A DNA stretch of 64,000 nucleotides. Origin: Lichenostomus cassidix. Its lineage: Eukaryota > Chordata > Aves > Passeriformes > Meliphagidae. Positions 13,001-26,591 of the stretch are shown here, in pieces. Where the stretch lies: contig CM039192.1 of the NCBI GenBank assembly GCA_008360975.2, positions 12,711,242 through 12,775,241 on the forward strand. Direction: 5' to 3'. The notes under the pieces are model-generated. The model searched no databases. It was not told the origin of the DNA and saw nothing but the letters and a program-made list of their open reading frames with translations. The first letter of the stretch is position 1; each line of letters opens with the position of its first letter. Position numbers and translations under genes: made by a program.

Positions 13001-16000
13001 AGGCTGATGTTATAGGTGGCTACTTCTTGTTTCTTCTATCCCAAGCTATCCAACATTTTTCAGCAGCATCTAGCATTAATGTTAGAATGTGTAAACCTAT
13101 ATTTTGTACAGAAATTTAGGAAAATTTGGATATAAAGATATTTATATAGTGAGCTGAAATGTATAGTAAGGCTAGTGAGATCAATTTGTAGTGTGTATAG
13201 TAAACAGTGTGCTCCAGGAGTGTAGGTGGACCAAATCAGTGATCTTCTCAGAACACTCAAGACAGAAATAGTAATTTTCTTTGGAACCTTAGATCTGAAA
13301 TTTGACTCATGAACTCATTGTAGTGTGATAGTCCTTAATATATACATTTTGGAAGTGATATTCCTCTATGAGACTGCATACACATTCATATAGATCCTGT
13401 AATTTCATTTTATTTATTCATATTGACAGTAGTAAAAAATGGTTTTTACTTGTGTGGTTGCTGGAGCTGATGCAAATTCAGTAATCATCCCTTAAGTACA
13501 GGGGAAGTAACTCGAAGAGAAAGCTCTCCACTTGCCAATTGCTGTGAATCACCAAGCAGTGGCAAATAAGGAATGTGTATGTTGAACTTCCTAGTCTTTG
13601 TGGAATAAGTGTTAACTCAGTATTCTCTCCTCGGTGAATGCAGGGCACATATGTGCATTTGGCCTCTGCTAGAGTCAAGTAAGTCACCTCTAGCAGCCCT
13701 TGAAAAACTGGACTAGCAGGACTTCCTGCTGCTTGTAGAACAAGGTTACTAAGATAGTCCAGTGTTGTCATAAAAATGTATTAAGCACTTGCAAAGAGCT
13801 AAATATCTAAATTATTAAGTGCTAAATATTGAGGATTATTTTTTATTTGTGATTTTGAAACCAGTCTGATGAATGTCCTTAGTAAACATAGTTGCAACAA
13901 ATGCATGTATTACAAAATTTTATGGTATTAAAAATTAAAAATTAAAGTATATATACTGCAGCAAAAAAGCAGTTTTAGGTCTGAACCCTTGAATACCACA
14001 GTTAGTGGAAAGGAAGCTTGTCACCATTCTGTTCTCTTCCGAAAAGGAGCATAGTAGTCTATTATGAGCAATAATAACACCTAAAAAAAAACCCAACCCA
14101 AAAACCCCCCAAAAACACCTAACAAAAATTTTAGTAGCTGTTACTTAAGTAATAGGCTGAGTTTTTAAGGATTTTTTTCCCTCATTTAGTTTAGGAATGA
14201 TATAATGTAATCTGCATCACTTAGGAGATTTTAGTTTTCTGTTAACTTCCTAACGTGGACAGTTGTAGGTGAATGAATCAGTGTGCAAAGAGAATTAATA
14301 TGCTTGCTGTTCTGGGGGGAGGTTTTGCCTGAATTTTGTTGTGCTTTTTATTTTATTTTATTAGGCTTCGAACATTTCTAGCTATCTAATCTCATCTGAA
14401 CATGTGAAGGACTAAATATTATATATTTACATTTTTGAGACATGCATGAATTTTTATAAGTTAACATGGCAATTTTGTATTTGCCAGAATGCAGAAGCTT
14501 TCTCCACTTCTAAAAGGTTTTATTTTCATTAAGCTATGAATGCAGAAGAGTGTCTGTAAGGGTTTTTTTTTTTTGCATTAGTTTGGCTGGTTTATCTTAA
14601 GCATACTCAGTAGACTTGCCTCAGTTTTTCTCAAGCTATTGTTCTTTTTTACACCGCGTTTGCACACTGCAGTGCACCTGGGGAATTTCAGCAGTCGGAA
14701 TATACATGAAAAGAGACCCGCTCTACTTTCATAAGGTCCCTGGATGAATTGGACGAAACCTCAAGGCCCCATGGTGGAGCCAGAGCTGCATTCATATTCC
14801 TTGCCATCACCACACATATGATAGCATGAAGCCCAGACCAATCGAAAACTTGACAGTAAGCCTTTTGATTTTGCGGGGAAGCCTTCATCAAGCTGAGAGA
14901 GGGAAGGGAATATAGCCCAAACTGGACTTCATACTGTGGCAAGTTTGAAATCCCAGCCCAACCACAGAGCTGCTTGATTGGAATAGTTGGAAACTGTGTC
15001 CAGGAATTTGGCAGCGAGAACTTGGCTTTCAGTTACTCCTGCCTTTTTAAAGGAAAACTCACCATATGGGTCACTTATAAGCCTAATTTATTTTGCAGGA
15101 TTTAAAATATGTACATTTGTGCAATGCATAGTTTTAGTCTGTAGTGTGTAGTGTTTGCTGCTGTACAGTTCTGTTCCACAGCAGCTTTGTGTCTTAGCCT
15201 CATGGTGGAACACTCTTGGCTAAAGCTGCCACACTTTGACATTGTGTTCTAGGCTGTTTCATGATTTGGTCCTTAGTCTACTTAAGAAACAGAAGGAAAC
15301 AAAAGGAACCGTCCTTTACACTGTATGTGTTAGAAGTAGCTTCTCCTTTAAACTTTATGCCTGCCCATGTCTTGTAGGTGTGGTATGAAAGTCATCCCTA
15401 CTTATTTGTCTGGGAATTTCAGCAGTATGTCAGAATTACTGTTAAACTCACTAATGACGTGTCATCGAGTTATGCCATTGAATAACTATTATTATTAATC
15501 CATTTCTGGCTCCTGTGTCTGGGTGCTGGCATGCCTTGATACCTGCAGTGGTGCCTTTGGATTTGCAGATGGAAGGGCTGAGCATTTCCTCTTGGGGGAG
15601 ATGGTGAAGCCTCTGCTGCAGCCCTCCCCCTAGAATGCTTAATTTTAAAACTACAAAGATTCTCTCCACTTTTGGTGCCTATCTAGAACTGCATTTTATT
15701 CATTGTCACCCCTGGAATTGTGATCCAATTATGCTTCAACCCAGCTCTCAGTCAGACAAAACTCTTGTTGACTTTCAGGAGAGTTTGTCTAATTAAAAGA
15801 CGAGTTGGGAGTGCAGAAGAGATAAATACCAGAAGCATGTAAAAGTGGCAAACTGATAGATTTGTGCTTTGTGTCAGAAGGTCATCCCTATAACACACTT
15901 TCCTGATTGCGATGGGAGACTTCTTTTCCATGGAGTGGTACACAGTCCCCCCTTCAGTGCAGTGGTGCCTTTTATAGACTGCAATTCCTTATGGCTGAAG

Positions 16001-19000
16001 CACAGTGCAAAACACATGATATTGTCTTGTGGCAAGTAAATGGGAGTGCTGCTACTTTAAAATGTTTTGTGGGGTTTTTGTTTGTGGGTTTGTTTTTTGT
16101 TTGTTTGTTTTAACTGCAGCAAGACTTCTGGCTGGTGGCCTCCCACCACCAAAATGTGGGGTGAGGTTGTTGAGGTGTGTGGGACATATCAGAAGCCCAG
16201 CTTGGAGCTCAGGAGGAGCTTTATGTGCGAGCCCTCCCATCCTCTCCTCCAGGGCAGACGGGAGTGCAGCTGGAAAGAGGTGCTGGGCTTTGCAGTGCCT
16301 GCTGCTCACACACTCTCCAAGGGCTGTGCTGGCTGTGAAGCAGAGTGGAGGCTTGGTGCAGATCCATCCCTGTGGCATGTTAAGGCTCTGTTGGATTGGC
16401 TATTCAGCAGTGTTTCCTCAGCCAACATTTTGGGTTTGGTTGATTAGATTATTTCTTAATACCACAACACCGTATAAGAGCATTTACTTTAGCTAATAAG
16501 TTTTAGGGTAAGCTGCAAGTTCAAATGAATCAATTTTAAGCACAAAACATCATTAGAAAATTATTAGCTTAGAAGCTTAATCTTAAGGAGGAATCTAAAC
16601 CAGAACTTTTAAGGTTGGATTGTAGAGTATTCAATTCTTTAGAGCTTTCACAGTCATCTCCAAGAAACACCAAATCTGAGACTATAAAATTGAATCTGTG
16701 TACATCTTGACCCCATAACTCATGTGAATACATGAAAATTGCATCATATAAAACTATATGCAAGGTGTTAGGATGGTATCTCTGTTGAGTTGTATTTAAA
16801 TGGCTGCAGAATGTAAACATCCCAGACTCTATACATATCCAAAGCACTTGCCATGCCCCTGGAAGAGCAGAGTGCTCCCACATCTGTAGGATGACTCTGT
16901 AGTCCCTTCCTCTTCATTCCTCAGCTCTGCCAGGTAGGTACTGCCAATAGCACCAGGCATTCCCACTGCTGTACACCCAGTGGCTTCCCAGGAATTTTGT
17001 GAAACAGGAGTATCCCATGTTGTCAAGAGTTAATAATTATACCAAATATATGCTCTGTGATTAAATAACGCGCAGCTGGAAAAATTAATCACATCTTGCA
17101 CTGAGAAATGCTTAAGACTTTTAAAGCAGCAATAGGGGCAGAATTTAACATTTAAAGATCCCTTGAAATGCCAGGGAATGAATATAAATGACTTGGTGCA
17201 CTATAGTATTTCAATACAGTGATGCCAACCAATGGAAGTGCAGGGTTCGATCCTGCTATTTTATAATAGGCTAGTAAATATTTTATCTTGTGCCATGTTC
17301 CTTTTACATGAAATTTTAGTCCAAAATCACCTCTCCCTTAGCAAAGCAGAAGTTTAAAGTCATTAATATTTTAAGGGGGTGATAGTGTTTGTTTACCCCA
17401 CTGCCTGGGCACAGGAGAGGAGAGACACTCGTTTTTCTCTTCACTCTTTCCTCAGCTTGTCCTGCATTTTAGGATTTAAGGCTTTATTTTTCAGAAAGCT
17501 TGTCCCATTGAAGAAAAAAATATAGTACCATTTTGTTTGCTTTGCTGAAGGTGCAGACCTGAAGAATCAGTGCTGTGTATAAGCTGCCTCACCCTGCAGT
17601 TTCTCTTACCAGGGGCTCATTTGTATGCAGAGGGGATTAGTCAGAATTTACTGTAGCTTCGCCCTGGGGAGCTGTGAACTCCCTAGGAATATGCTCTGAC
17701 GAAAGCGTGCAGTTGGTAAGATTAGAACAAACCCTTCTGCTACAGAAAGTGCCTTGGTCACTCACTAGGCCTCCAACATTGAAATCATTTTCATTTATAA
17801 CCTTTTTGATCATTCAACCTCAAAGAAGCCTTGGCTTTTATGACAGCTTGCACCAAAATTGCCCAATTATTTGGGGGGGGGCGGGGAGGAGAGGAGTGAG
17901 TAAGAATCTGAAAACAGTCAGATGTGAGAGACAGGGCACTTGATCTGTGCTCATGGCTTTTCCTTCCCTTCTCCTACCAATATTTTTACAGCTGTTGACA
18001 TATATTGAGTTACATGTGGCTGTGCCTTATCCCCATGGTATAGTTTCAAAGATCTGTTCACCGTAAAGTGTGCTGTTCTCAAGTAAATGACTCTGACTTC
18101 AAGAAAGCACAGTAGTTTAAATGTTACTATAAATACAGGAGCTAAGACATTTTAATTATAATTTTTGAGTTATACAGTGCTCTGTACGTACACGAGGCAT
18201 TTACTAAAGGCTGGGGATGTGCTCAGGTTACTGTGCTCTCTCGTGGATAAGGCAGTAACTGCAAGCTGCTCACTCTGCTGATCCCCTTTATTTGCCTGTA
18301 TTTGCAGCGTTTATTGACAATGAACATCTTGCATTTGGGAACTCAGCCACAGGAGCTAAAGAAGAAAGAAAAAACAGGCAATTCAGAAAAAAAAAATTCT
18401 GTTTCAAGAGAATTTTTTTGTTTTGTGATATCTTAGGAATATTACTTTTGTCAGAATATGTTATAACTTTAGTTAGGAAATACCAGCACATCTATTGTCC
18501 TTTCAATGCCCTTCCAACTCGCATCTGGTAACTAGGGCAGATTGAGAATTCAGTACTAACAAATCTGTCAAATTTTTGAGAAAATCCCAGGGTATGAATT
18601 CATTGCTGATTAATTTTTTCATCAGTGTAGTAGTGTTGGCTTTAGTGAGGTTATTCCTAATTTGTTCTGATGAAAGGACGAAAAACTCACATTGTCGAAG
18701 TGGGTGCTGCTGTCTTGGGAATAAATAGCTACAAGGTGTGGGGAAAGCACAGATGAGCAGCATTATGTGCCAGGAGATTTGTTTTTAGCTGTCAGTGGGT
18801 TGATGGTGTTATTTTATTTTTTCAGCTTGAAAACAAAACATTATAAAAAGGTTTTACAACATTTTCCCTTGTGCATCAGTACCAGTTATGCATGGTAAAG
18901 GTTTCCACCCTGGCTGTGGAGATCTGATCCTTTTCCTTTGGGCTGGGACATGCAGTGGAATGACAACTATAGGCTTAAACAATTTTGTGGTATGGTGACA

Positions 19001-20000
19001 TCATCCTTCAGAGAATTCTGTGATTAAGATCTATCGAATCAAGTATCAATAGGGCTCTCTAAATGAATTTGTCTCCCTGCTTTACCTGTGACAGTGTCAT
19101 GGTAATGGAGATTTCAACTATTTCTGCTATGACTACTGCAGTAAAAGCAGCTCCTCTCAGTGCTTTCAGGTGCTGAACCAGTATTCTCTGGAAGCAGTAA
19201 AAAAATAATCTTTCAATGACTGAAACTAATTTTGGATCAAGCCTTTACTGCAGGCTTGGATGCCCATCATTGCTGATGGCATGTTTTTGGCCATGCAGTC
19301 TGCCAATCTACATAAATTAATAAATAGTATGCATAATAGATAGCACACGTATAGTGAACCACATCTCGTGGTTGCTCTGAAAGACTGCTGCAGTTTTTAG
19401 CAGCATTTCCCATGGCCTTGACTAGAAAAGCTGCTGAAGTTGGAGCCCCTGGGCTTTGTGGAAGTCCTCAGTGCCATTGCCAGCAGATCCTCCTTGGCCA
19501 TTAAGCAGTGCTTCTGTGTCACTCAGCCAGGGAACGCTATGTACTTAAATTTAAAAACAGTTGTGAAGTCTCCTGAGTAGGAACTGAAAACCCTGGACCA
19601 CCATCAGAGCCACGTCCTCTGGCCTTTCCCCTCCAAAATTGTAACAGTTATTTTTTAAGGTGTTTTTGAGTAGCAGTGGGAAAGCACACAGGCTGCAGAG
19701 ATTGTAGGAAGGTACTGAGAGCATCTAACCAACTCTTAATATCTTTTACTGGATTTGGACTCAAATCTTTGAGTACTTCCTTTGCTTATAACTTCACCTC
19801 TTTTGTGAATCAAACCTAGCTTTTCTGTTGTGCAAATCGTACAGGAGAGTGAGGTCCAGAGAAAGATTTTTTTCTCCTTCTGAGCACTGCTACGAACTCT
19901 TACTGAAGAGTGCAAGACCATTCATCTTTAGCACCTTGCAGGTTGTTTTTTCTTTCAAAAACTTCTTTCAAAGTCAGAGCATAGGCAAGTGATCTGAATA
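10001..20000. other. Intronic block 10-20 kb
   Basis: Non-coding intron, mostly AT-rich. GC-richer patches lie at 10240-10750 and 16120-16390. Low-complexity tracts include an A/C-rich run at 14082-14125, ATTTT-type repeats at 14346-14361, a T run at 14563-14574, TTTG repeats at 16078-16110 and a G9 run beginning at 17873. No gene or complete transposon was recognised. Confidence 0.6.
14082..14125. repeat. A/C-rich low-complexity tract
   Basis: Runs of A9, CCC, CCC, A5, CCCCCC and A5. The opposite strand is T/G-rich with three G runs of three or more. Confidence 0.75.
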
Positions 20001-23000
20001 ATGAGAATAAGCCCCGTTCTGATGTACCTGGTCCCTGGGCAACATTTGAGATGGCAAAGGCCGTCCATTCACGTTTGCCTTACGGACACTTCTGTAAGTG
20101 ATACCTTCTGTTTTCCATGCTAGTTAAACAGGCTTCTTCCTGAGAGGAGGATTAGGATGCTTTGATAAAACTTTATTAATTCATAGTTAACCATATACAA
20201 ATGAAGTGTTTAATGAATTGATTTTGTGGATATTTTTGATTATGTAAATCAAATCTAAGCAATAATAAGCCCTGCTGCTGTTTTCGAGGGAGGAGCCTTG
20301 GTGCAGGCAGTGTCAGGGATGCAGCATCTTCCTTGTCGGTGCAAACCCCAGGGACACACTGGCTCAGGCAGGCTGGGGCTGGGGCTGGCTTTAGGGCTAT
20401 GGCAGAGAAGGACAAGGACATCTCAGGCACTACTGGGGCAGCCAAGCAAGACAGGCTCCCTCCTGCAGCCTGAAAAGATGGGGCACGCTAGCTGCCTCTG
20501 TCTTTTAAATGACTTGTATTTGTCCAGTCTGCTTAAGCTAAAATTTAGGATTTGTATTCAAAGGTGCTGACTGACACATTTCCTTTATGAATTCTTGTGG
20601 ATTGCTATTGATTTTTTACTGTGGTTTTCAAAATCCTACTTCTAGGACTCTGGAGATTTCCCTGCTGCAATAATAATGTATTGTCATTCTTAATATCTCA
20701 GATTCTTGACACAATATTCATATTAAAACCACAAAAAAGCTACATTAGAGTAACACTGAGAGTCTGCCTGGAACCCACCAAGGCAGGGGAAATCAAAGTC
20801 AAGGCTGAAAATTAGGGCTGACACTGTGAAACGTATCCCATTGTACTTAAGTACTGGAGTTCATCTGTGATTGCAAGATCACTTGCATTTGAGAGATGGA
20901 TTCCTCCATACAGCAGGAGTGAGTTATGATGTGTTGTAAATCCTAAGGATTAACTGTTGTAGTTGAGAGTGCCTATTTTTGTGGAGAGCTACGTAAGCCA
21001 GCATTACGGAAGTTGCTTTAACATCTTTTATGAAATTTTGTTCTCTTTCACACACAGGGCTATTAAAAATTCATTCTGCATTTCTGCCACTTGCATAACA
21101 ATTCTGGATCAGATTGTTCAGGTCAATAAGGAGCGAATAGAAATGTCACAGCAGTATTTGTATAAGCTTGTAGCCATTTTCCCCTTAGCTATATTGCCCC
21201 CAAAACGTTGTGCGGACGTGTACTGTCTTTTATGAGTGTGATAAAAAGTTTGATTTATTCACCTCCATGATGTACATGTGTTGTGTGAATGCTTGTGGCA
21301 CCATGGAGGTATTGGTAGACCTTCCATCTGACCGTGTTTTTTGACCTTTGTCATTCTGTCTCTTTGGGAATTAAATTTTTCCAGTCACACTTTTTCGTGC
21401 TAAGTTTGAGAGTTTACTTGAGTTGTTGGTCTCTCAGTCTGCAATGTGAAACCCTGTGGAGTGTCAGGAGTGAGAGTTGAAAAATAACAGGGAGATTTCC
21501 CGTGGCTGAGGAGAGGCTGGGAGGGCATTGCATGCTGGTAGGCATCTCCAAGGGGTGTGGGCTGCTCATTGGCACAGGGTGCACAGGGTTCTCTGCTGTC
21601 ATCACCTGTGTTAGCACCAGAAAGGAGCAGAAATATTCTGAAAAAATTAAACAAATCAAATATGTAGGTTTGTATTTTAAAGCAAGGTGTTTTAACAATA
21701 TTTCTGTTAGTGGGTTTAGAAATAGCTGTTTATTCCCCTTTCCATCTGCTTCTCTCTTCTGCGATTCATACTCATATGAGAATCCATCTGACACTACCCT
21801 CCCAGTTCATTAAGGCAATGTGAAAGGGTTTCTTTATAAATAAGGATTATGGGTTATTTGCATACGTCTAGGATCTCTGTTTTGGTACTGTTTTGAGCAG
21901 TGAACAGATAGGGATAGGAAGTAGACACATGAATTCCCATCAGAAAGGAGCATTCAGACCTTGTGAGCTAAAGCACCTGGGGAACTCCACACACGTGGAT
22001 ATGCAGAGTTTGTGCAACATGGCCTGACAGTCTGGGTGAAGACTCAAGGGCACATGAACAGGGATTATTTTGATGTAGATGTTGACCAGTTTTACTTGCT
22101 ACCTGCTCTGAAGACACCAATGGACTAAACTGAGGTTTGGTGTAATTAAATGGAACTGTCAAACACCAGAACTGTGCTATGGTGCACAAAATGTCCCACT
22201 ATGCTTGGATGTTCAACAGCACTTGAAGAATTTGTATATGTTGTTTGCTGTTATGAATATTCTGATATTGAAAATAGAACATCACCCCAGCTGCTTTGAA
22301 AGATGTGGCAATTTCTAGATTAAATTAATTTTAGAAAGGCCAGATGAGTTACCAGTTTACCTGGAAATCTTATTTTCCTCTGGAGAGATGGCTCATGCCT
22401 TTCCCTGAGCACACACATCACACTGCTGGCACTTTGCATTGGTTAACACAATTCAAAGGGTAAATGCTGGTAACTTACTGAGTCAGCATGTAACTATTGG
22501 TTCTTTAACCTATTACAAATCAGAGTTTTTATCATATCCACCAACATCCCCAAAGTGTAGTGTAAATGTTTGGAAAAGTTGTGCAATTACTGTTTGCATG
22601 TACCATCAGGGTGAGGAATTTCACTTGAAAATCTTAAACAACATTGGGCCACAAAACTCTTAAACAGAGAAAAACATTAAAGATGGCTTTAAAAACAGGT
22701 ATGTACCCCAGCATTATCACACCTGATTAGTTTAAAGTAAATTCAGTGTTTTCAAGAAAAAAATTGGTTTTGTTCCTTTGAAATTATTTATGCCTGAGTT
22801 AATCTTTCAAGTGAATTATAAATCCCTGTAAATGCAGTTAGCATTAGAATGAGCTATAGTTACAAAAACTGGAATGAAGATAAATCATGTTTCCTTGTGA
22901 AAATCTAATAATAGCAGTCAGGTCCATACAACCCTGCTCAGATATAGATCCTCTGTTCTGTGACTGTGGTGTGCTCTGAGGAGCTCATGCTGCCCACTCT

Positions 23001-24011
23001 CGAGATCAGGGTCCACAAGGCTCAATACTGGGCACTTTTAGTACTGTAAGAGTTTTTTCAAGATTATGATTCTTGAAGTGCTGCAAACAAATGTGCACCT
23101 AAAACAAGGAAACAAACTGATTGCTTAATTTTGGAAGAGGCAAGATGAGATTTTTTTTACTTTAAGAATGATGATAATCCTTTGTCTATGTAATCACCAC
23201 AAAGCCAACGGCAGCTTCAGTAACCTACGCCAGAATAAGGCTTTTCTGGGGTGATGGGGGTGGACTGGCAGTACAAAGATACTGTGTAAGAGTGCAGGTG
23301 AGGCAGAGCAGCGCAGCTCCAGCGAGGTGTGCTGACCCCTCTGACCTCGTGCCCTTCACAGGAATTAAGCTCATTGTTTTACGGAGTCAGACCTTAAAAA
23401 AGAAATAAAAAAAAACCCTCTGAGGCCCTCACCATCCTTTTCTAGGAGGTGTATTTGGGAACCCTTGCTAACAAGGATCTTGGAGAATTGTTAGTATTAA
23501 ACTGCTGTCAGATTACCAAAGTGTGACAATGTACAGGAACTGCACTTTCAGCCACTGTCTCTTCAGTGTGTGGATGAATGTCAAAGGGAATATTTTGTGT
23601 CAGTTCCTTGTGACCCAGATTCCACAGAAGTCTCTTATAAAATAATCTTTGAGCAAACACTACTCGCACATCCTAAGGACACCTCATCCCCGTGAACCCA
23701 AAGGTAGGAGTGAAGCTGCTGTGCACTGCGAGATCTGTGACTTTCTATCTTAGAATTTTGGTCTTGTTTGATAGTTCAGTCTTTGTGCCCTGCAGATCCA
23801 TTTTAAATTGTCTGAAGCAGGAATAAATCTATTACAATGACCACCATTTAAAAAAAAATAATAATACAAGATGGGTCTGTGAAGAGGTGTTAAAAAGTAG
23901 AAATGAAAGGTAGAAGTTGTAAGGAAAAACCTGTTCACTGGACAGACCTGCAATGCAGTAAATAATAACCTCAGATGTGAAAGACAGCCTGTTCTAGAAA
24001 AAAGGCAGTGG

Positions 24012-24073
24012 AAAGGACTTTTTTTCTCTTTTTTATATTTTTTTCTGTGGGTCTAGGGGAGAAAAAGTCCTTT
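24012..24073. repeat. Inverted repeat with 15-bp arms
   Basis: AAAGGACTTTTTTTCTC at 24012-24028 is the reverse complement of GAGAAAAAGTCCTTT at 24059-24073, except for two extra T residues. The loop is about 30 nt. It could fold as a hairpin in RNA; I have no evidence that it is processed. Confidence 0.7.
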
Positions 24074-24180
24074 ATTCTTTAGTAACTTTTCTGATTTTAA
24101 ATATGTGCTTGTCTGGTCATGAGGAGCAAGGTCATTCCTACTGCTCAGGGCCTAGGCTTTGTGCTGGCGTTGGTGGGAGC

Positions 24181-24235
24181 TTCTCTCCTCTCTCCTTTTC
24201 CTCCCTCCCTCTATCTCTCCTTTTCTTTTTCTCCT
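24181..24235. repeat. Polypyrimidine tract, 55 nt
   Basis: C/T only, except for one A at 24213. Composed of CTCC, CCTCCCT and TTTTC units. It is a low-complexity tract, possibly H-DNA-prone. Confidence 0.8.
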
Positions 24236-24289
24236 GAGGTGCAGATGGCCACATTTGCAGGTTAACTGGAACAGCTGGAGGCACATTAT

Positions 24290-24480
24290 TAGCTTCCTGC
24301 TGCTAACTCATATTTGCTTAGATTTTTTTTTTTAACAGCAACATAATTTACAAGTAGTAGGCCAGTGACAAAGCTGGCATGTTCTAAATCCGCATCTGAT
24401 TTATATAATGCTGTTGCTTATCAGTGAATGAAGTCATAATTATTGCTTTGTACCATTAAATAGCATAAATATATAAACTG
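24290..24480. promoter_or_regulatory. Candidate conserved noncoding element
   Basis: Non-repetitive AT-rich stretch with TCATAATTATTG-type sites, CAGCAACATAATTTAC and CATCTGATTTATAT. It lies next to the pyrimidine tract but is unlike it. Unverified. Confidence 0.28.
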
Positions 24481-24865
24481 TTACACAAATTGCAGCAAAT
24501 GTTTCCTCTAGGGAGCTCTAGACAAAATTTTAATGTAGTGCATTTGTCTGTGGTGGCAGTTTCTATGGTATATAATAATGTTGATAAATTTTACTGTAGC
24601 AAGTGACATTTTATAACATTAATCCTGGTGGTAAAAATCTGATGAATACTACAGCTGTACTGGTGGGTACAAGAAGAAAGAGAGCTTTTGACACCAAGTG
24701 AATTGATTTTAATAGTGCTTTAAAGCTCCAAAGCACAAGGATGGTGCAGAGATGGTAGATCCTTCACTGAAAGGGGAGAGGACTCGGGCAGGTGCTGGAC
24801 AGTGAGGCACCAGGGAGCCTGACTTGATGATGGTGATAATTAATTCTTTTAAAAATCTTTATTGA

Positions 24866-24921
24866 AAAATACTTCCTTTGCTTTGAAAAGCAAAATACTT
24901 CCTTTGCTTTGAAAAGCAAAA
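24866..24921. repeat. 26-bp tandem duplication with internal palindrome
   Basis: Two identical copies of a 26-bp unit at 24866-24891 and 24892-24917, plus the first four bases of a third. The unit contains TTTGCTTT and AAAGCAAA across the copy junctions, an inverted repeat with a 2-nt spacer. Confidence 0.88.
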
Positions 24922-26572
24922 GGAGACCAAATGGTGCAATGAAACCATTTCAAATCCTGCCCAGTTATTTCAACTCAGCACATGTAAGTGAAGGCACTGT
25001 GCTGGTTGCTGAGCTCAGATGTAGTTCCCAAAGTCAGACATGCGGGCACAGGGCGCACTCGCCGTGCCTGTGCTGGCAGCTGCCAGATGAGCTGGGCACA
25101 GGGAATGTGCCAGTGGACAACTGGACAGCTTGTGACGCAAGGACTGTGATGAGGAGCTCTTTCTCTGACTTCACTTGTGTGTAGCAGGAATAGGGTGGCA
25201 CAGGCAGGCTTTAGCACCTGTCAATAACAGCATAAATGATGTTAGGTTTTGTGATCCCTTAGAAATTGCTCTGTGATCCAGGGCCCATTGCCTGGGCTGG
25301 GGTTGGCCCAGGCTCTCTGTGCCAGCAGTGGGGTGGCACGGCACTGCCAACGGTGCTGGGCCCAGGAAAGTCTCCACCAGAAAGCCCTGGGATTGTCACC
25401 ACTCATGCCTGAGGTGCCTGGCTTCAGTCATGGCTGAGAGCAGCTGGTGTGCTCCCCTCCTCAGAGACACCTGCCAGGCATGGAGGCAGAGGGAGCAGCC
25501 CCAGAGAGAGCCTGGGCTGTGCCCTGCCTGCCCTGCCAGCTGTCTGAGGATTGGTTTGGTTTGTTTTTATTCCTGGAAATAAGGAGTGCTTATTTTCTCC
25601 AGCAAAGCTTTTAAAAAATAAATAGATAACTCAAAGCAGAATCCTAAAGGGTACTGTACTTGGGACATTTCTGTAAAAATGGAGAGCAGTGTAGTTTTTG
25701 TACTCGGTCATTTAGACTGCCACGACCCTTCCCCACCTGAAAGTGTATTTTTCCTGTTTTCTTCATGACATGGCTTCTTTCCTTTTCAAATTCATGCCTC
25801 TGTTTCAATAGCATCAAAGATGGATCTAGAGAGTTAAAATTGCAGCCCTCTGGCCATAGGGAAAATCCCAGTGACTTCAGACTGAAGAGCGCTGAGGTTC
25901 CTGACACACACTGTGGCACGTTGACAGCATTTTCCGTGTGAAACCCTGACATATCCTATATGGGTTTTCCTTCAGTTGTTTGTTTCCTGCATTTTTAGCA
26001 TTTTACACGCCCCCAGTAATTATCTTCCTTTCTGAGAAATCATATGTTTTTTCCTGCCTCCCATTAACATGAGGTTTATTGAGTGGTTGGGGATTAGTCA
26101 CTGCTCTCTCTCGGGGCTGAAGTGCTGATGTTGGAACAATGTATAAGGAATTCTCCCCCAAGGATGTTGTGCCTCCCTACTCCTGTGCACCACGTGGGGC
26201 TGAAGAGCAGAGGGCTGAGTAGCCCCCCTCACCTGGTGGCTTGTGGGGTGCTGGTCTTTACACAGCCTTGGAGAGATAGCTGGGTACAGACAACAAATGT
26301 TGCTACTGGCTGAAGTGGCTGGGGTTCCAGACACCAGCATTGCTTTTAAAACAGATGTGCCCAAGAACACTGCACCTCGCACTGTGCTGCAGGAGGCATT
26401 GAGCTGCAGGGTGGGAAGCATGTGGCAAGGGCAGTTTCCCATAGGAGTGCTATGGAAGTGTGGGGAATGGTAGCAGCATCGTTCCAGGACAGCCATCCTC
26501 TGCCTGCCTTTGCCTGCTCTTCCTCCATCAGACCTCTCACCTGTACAGTGGAGCAGCTTCTCTGGGATGCTC

Positions 26573-26591
26573 CACCTGCAGCCTGCAGGTG
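26573..26591. repeat. 9-bp perfect palindrome carrying two E-boxes
   Basis: CACCTGCAG, one C, then CTGCAGGTG. Each arm contains the CACCTG/CAGGTG E-box bound by ZEB, SNAI and E-protein bHLH factors. It lies in a GC-rich patch. Confidence 0.7.

Noticed and set aside
17235..17262. tRNA B-box-like GGGTTCGATCC with a GCAGG/CCTGC stem
   Set aside because: It is one base short of the B-box consensus, no A-box or cloverleaf could be built upstream, and no SINE body or tail follows. Probably chance.
18500..18530. CCCTTCCAACT string resembling a CR1 3' region
   Set aside because: The match is about ten bases with no terminal repeats; not enough to call a retrotransposon.
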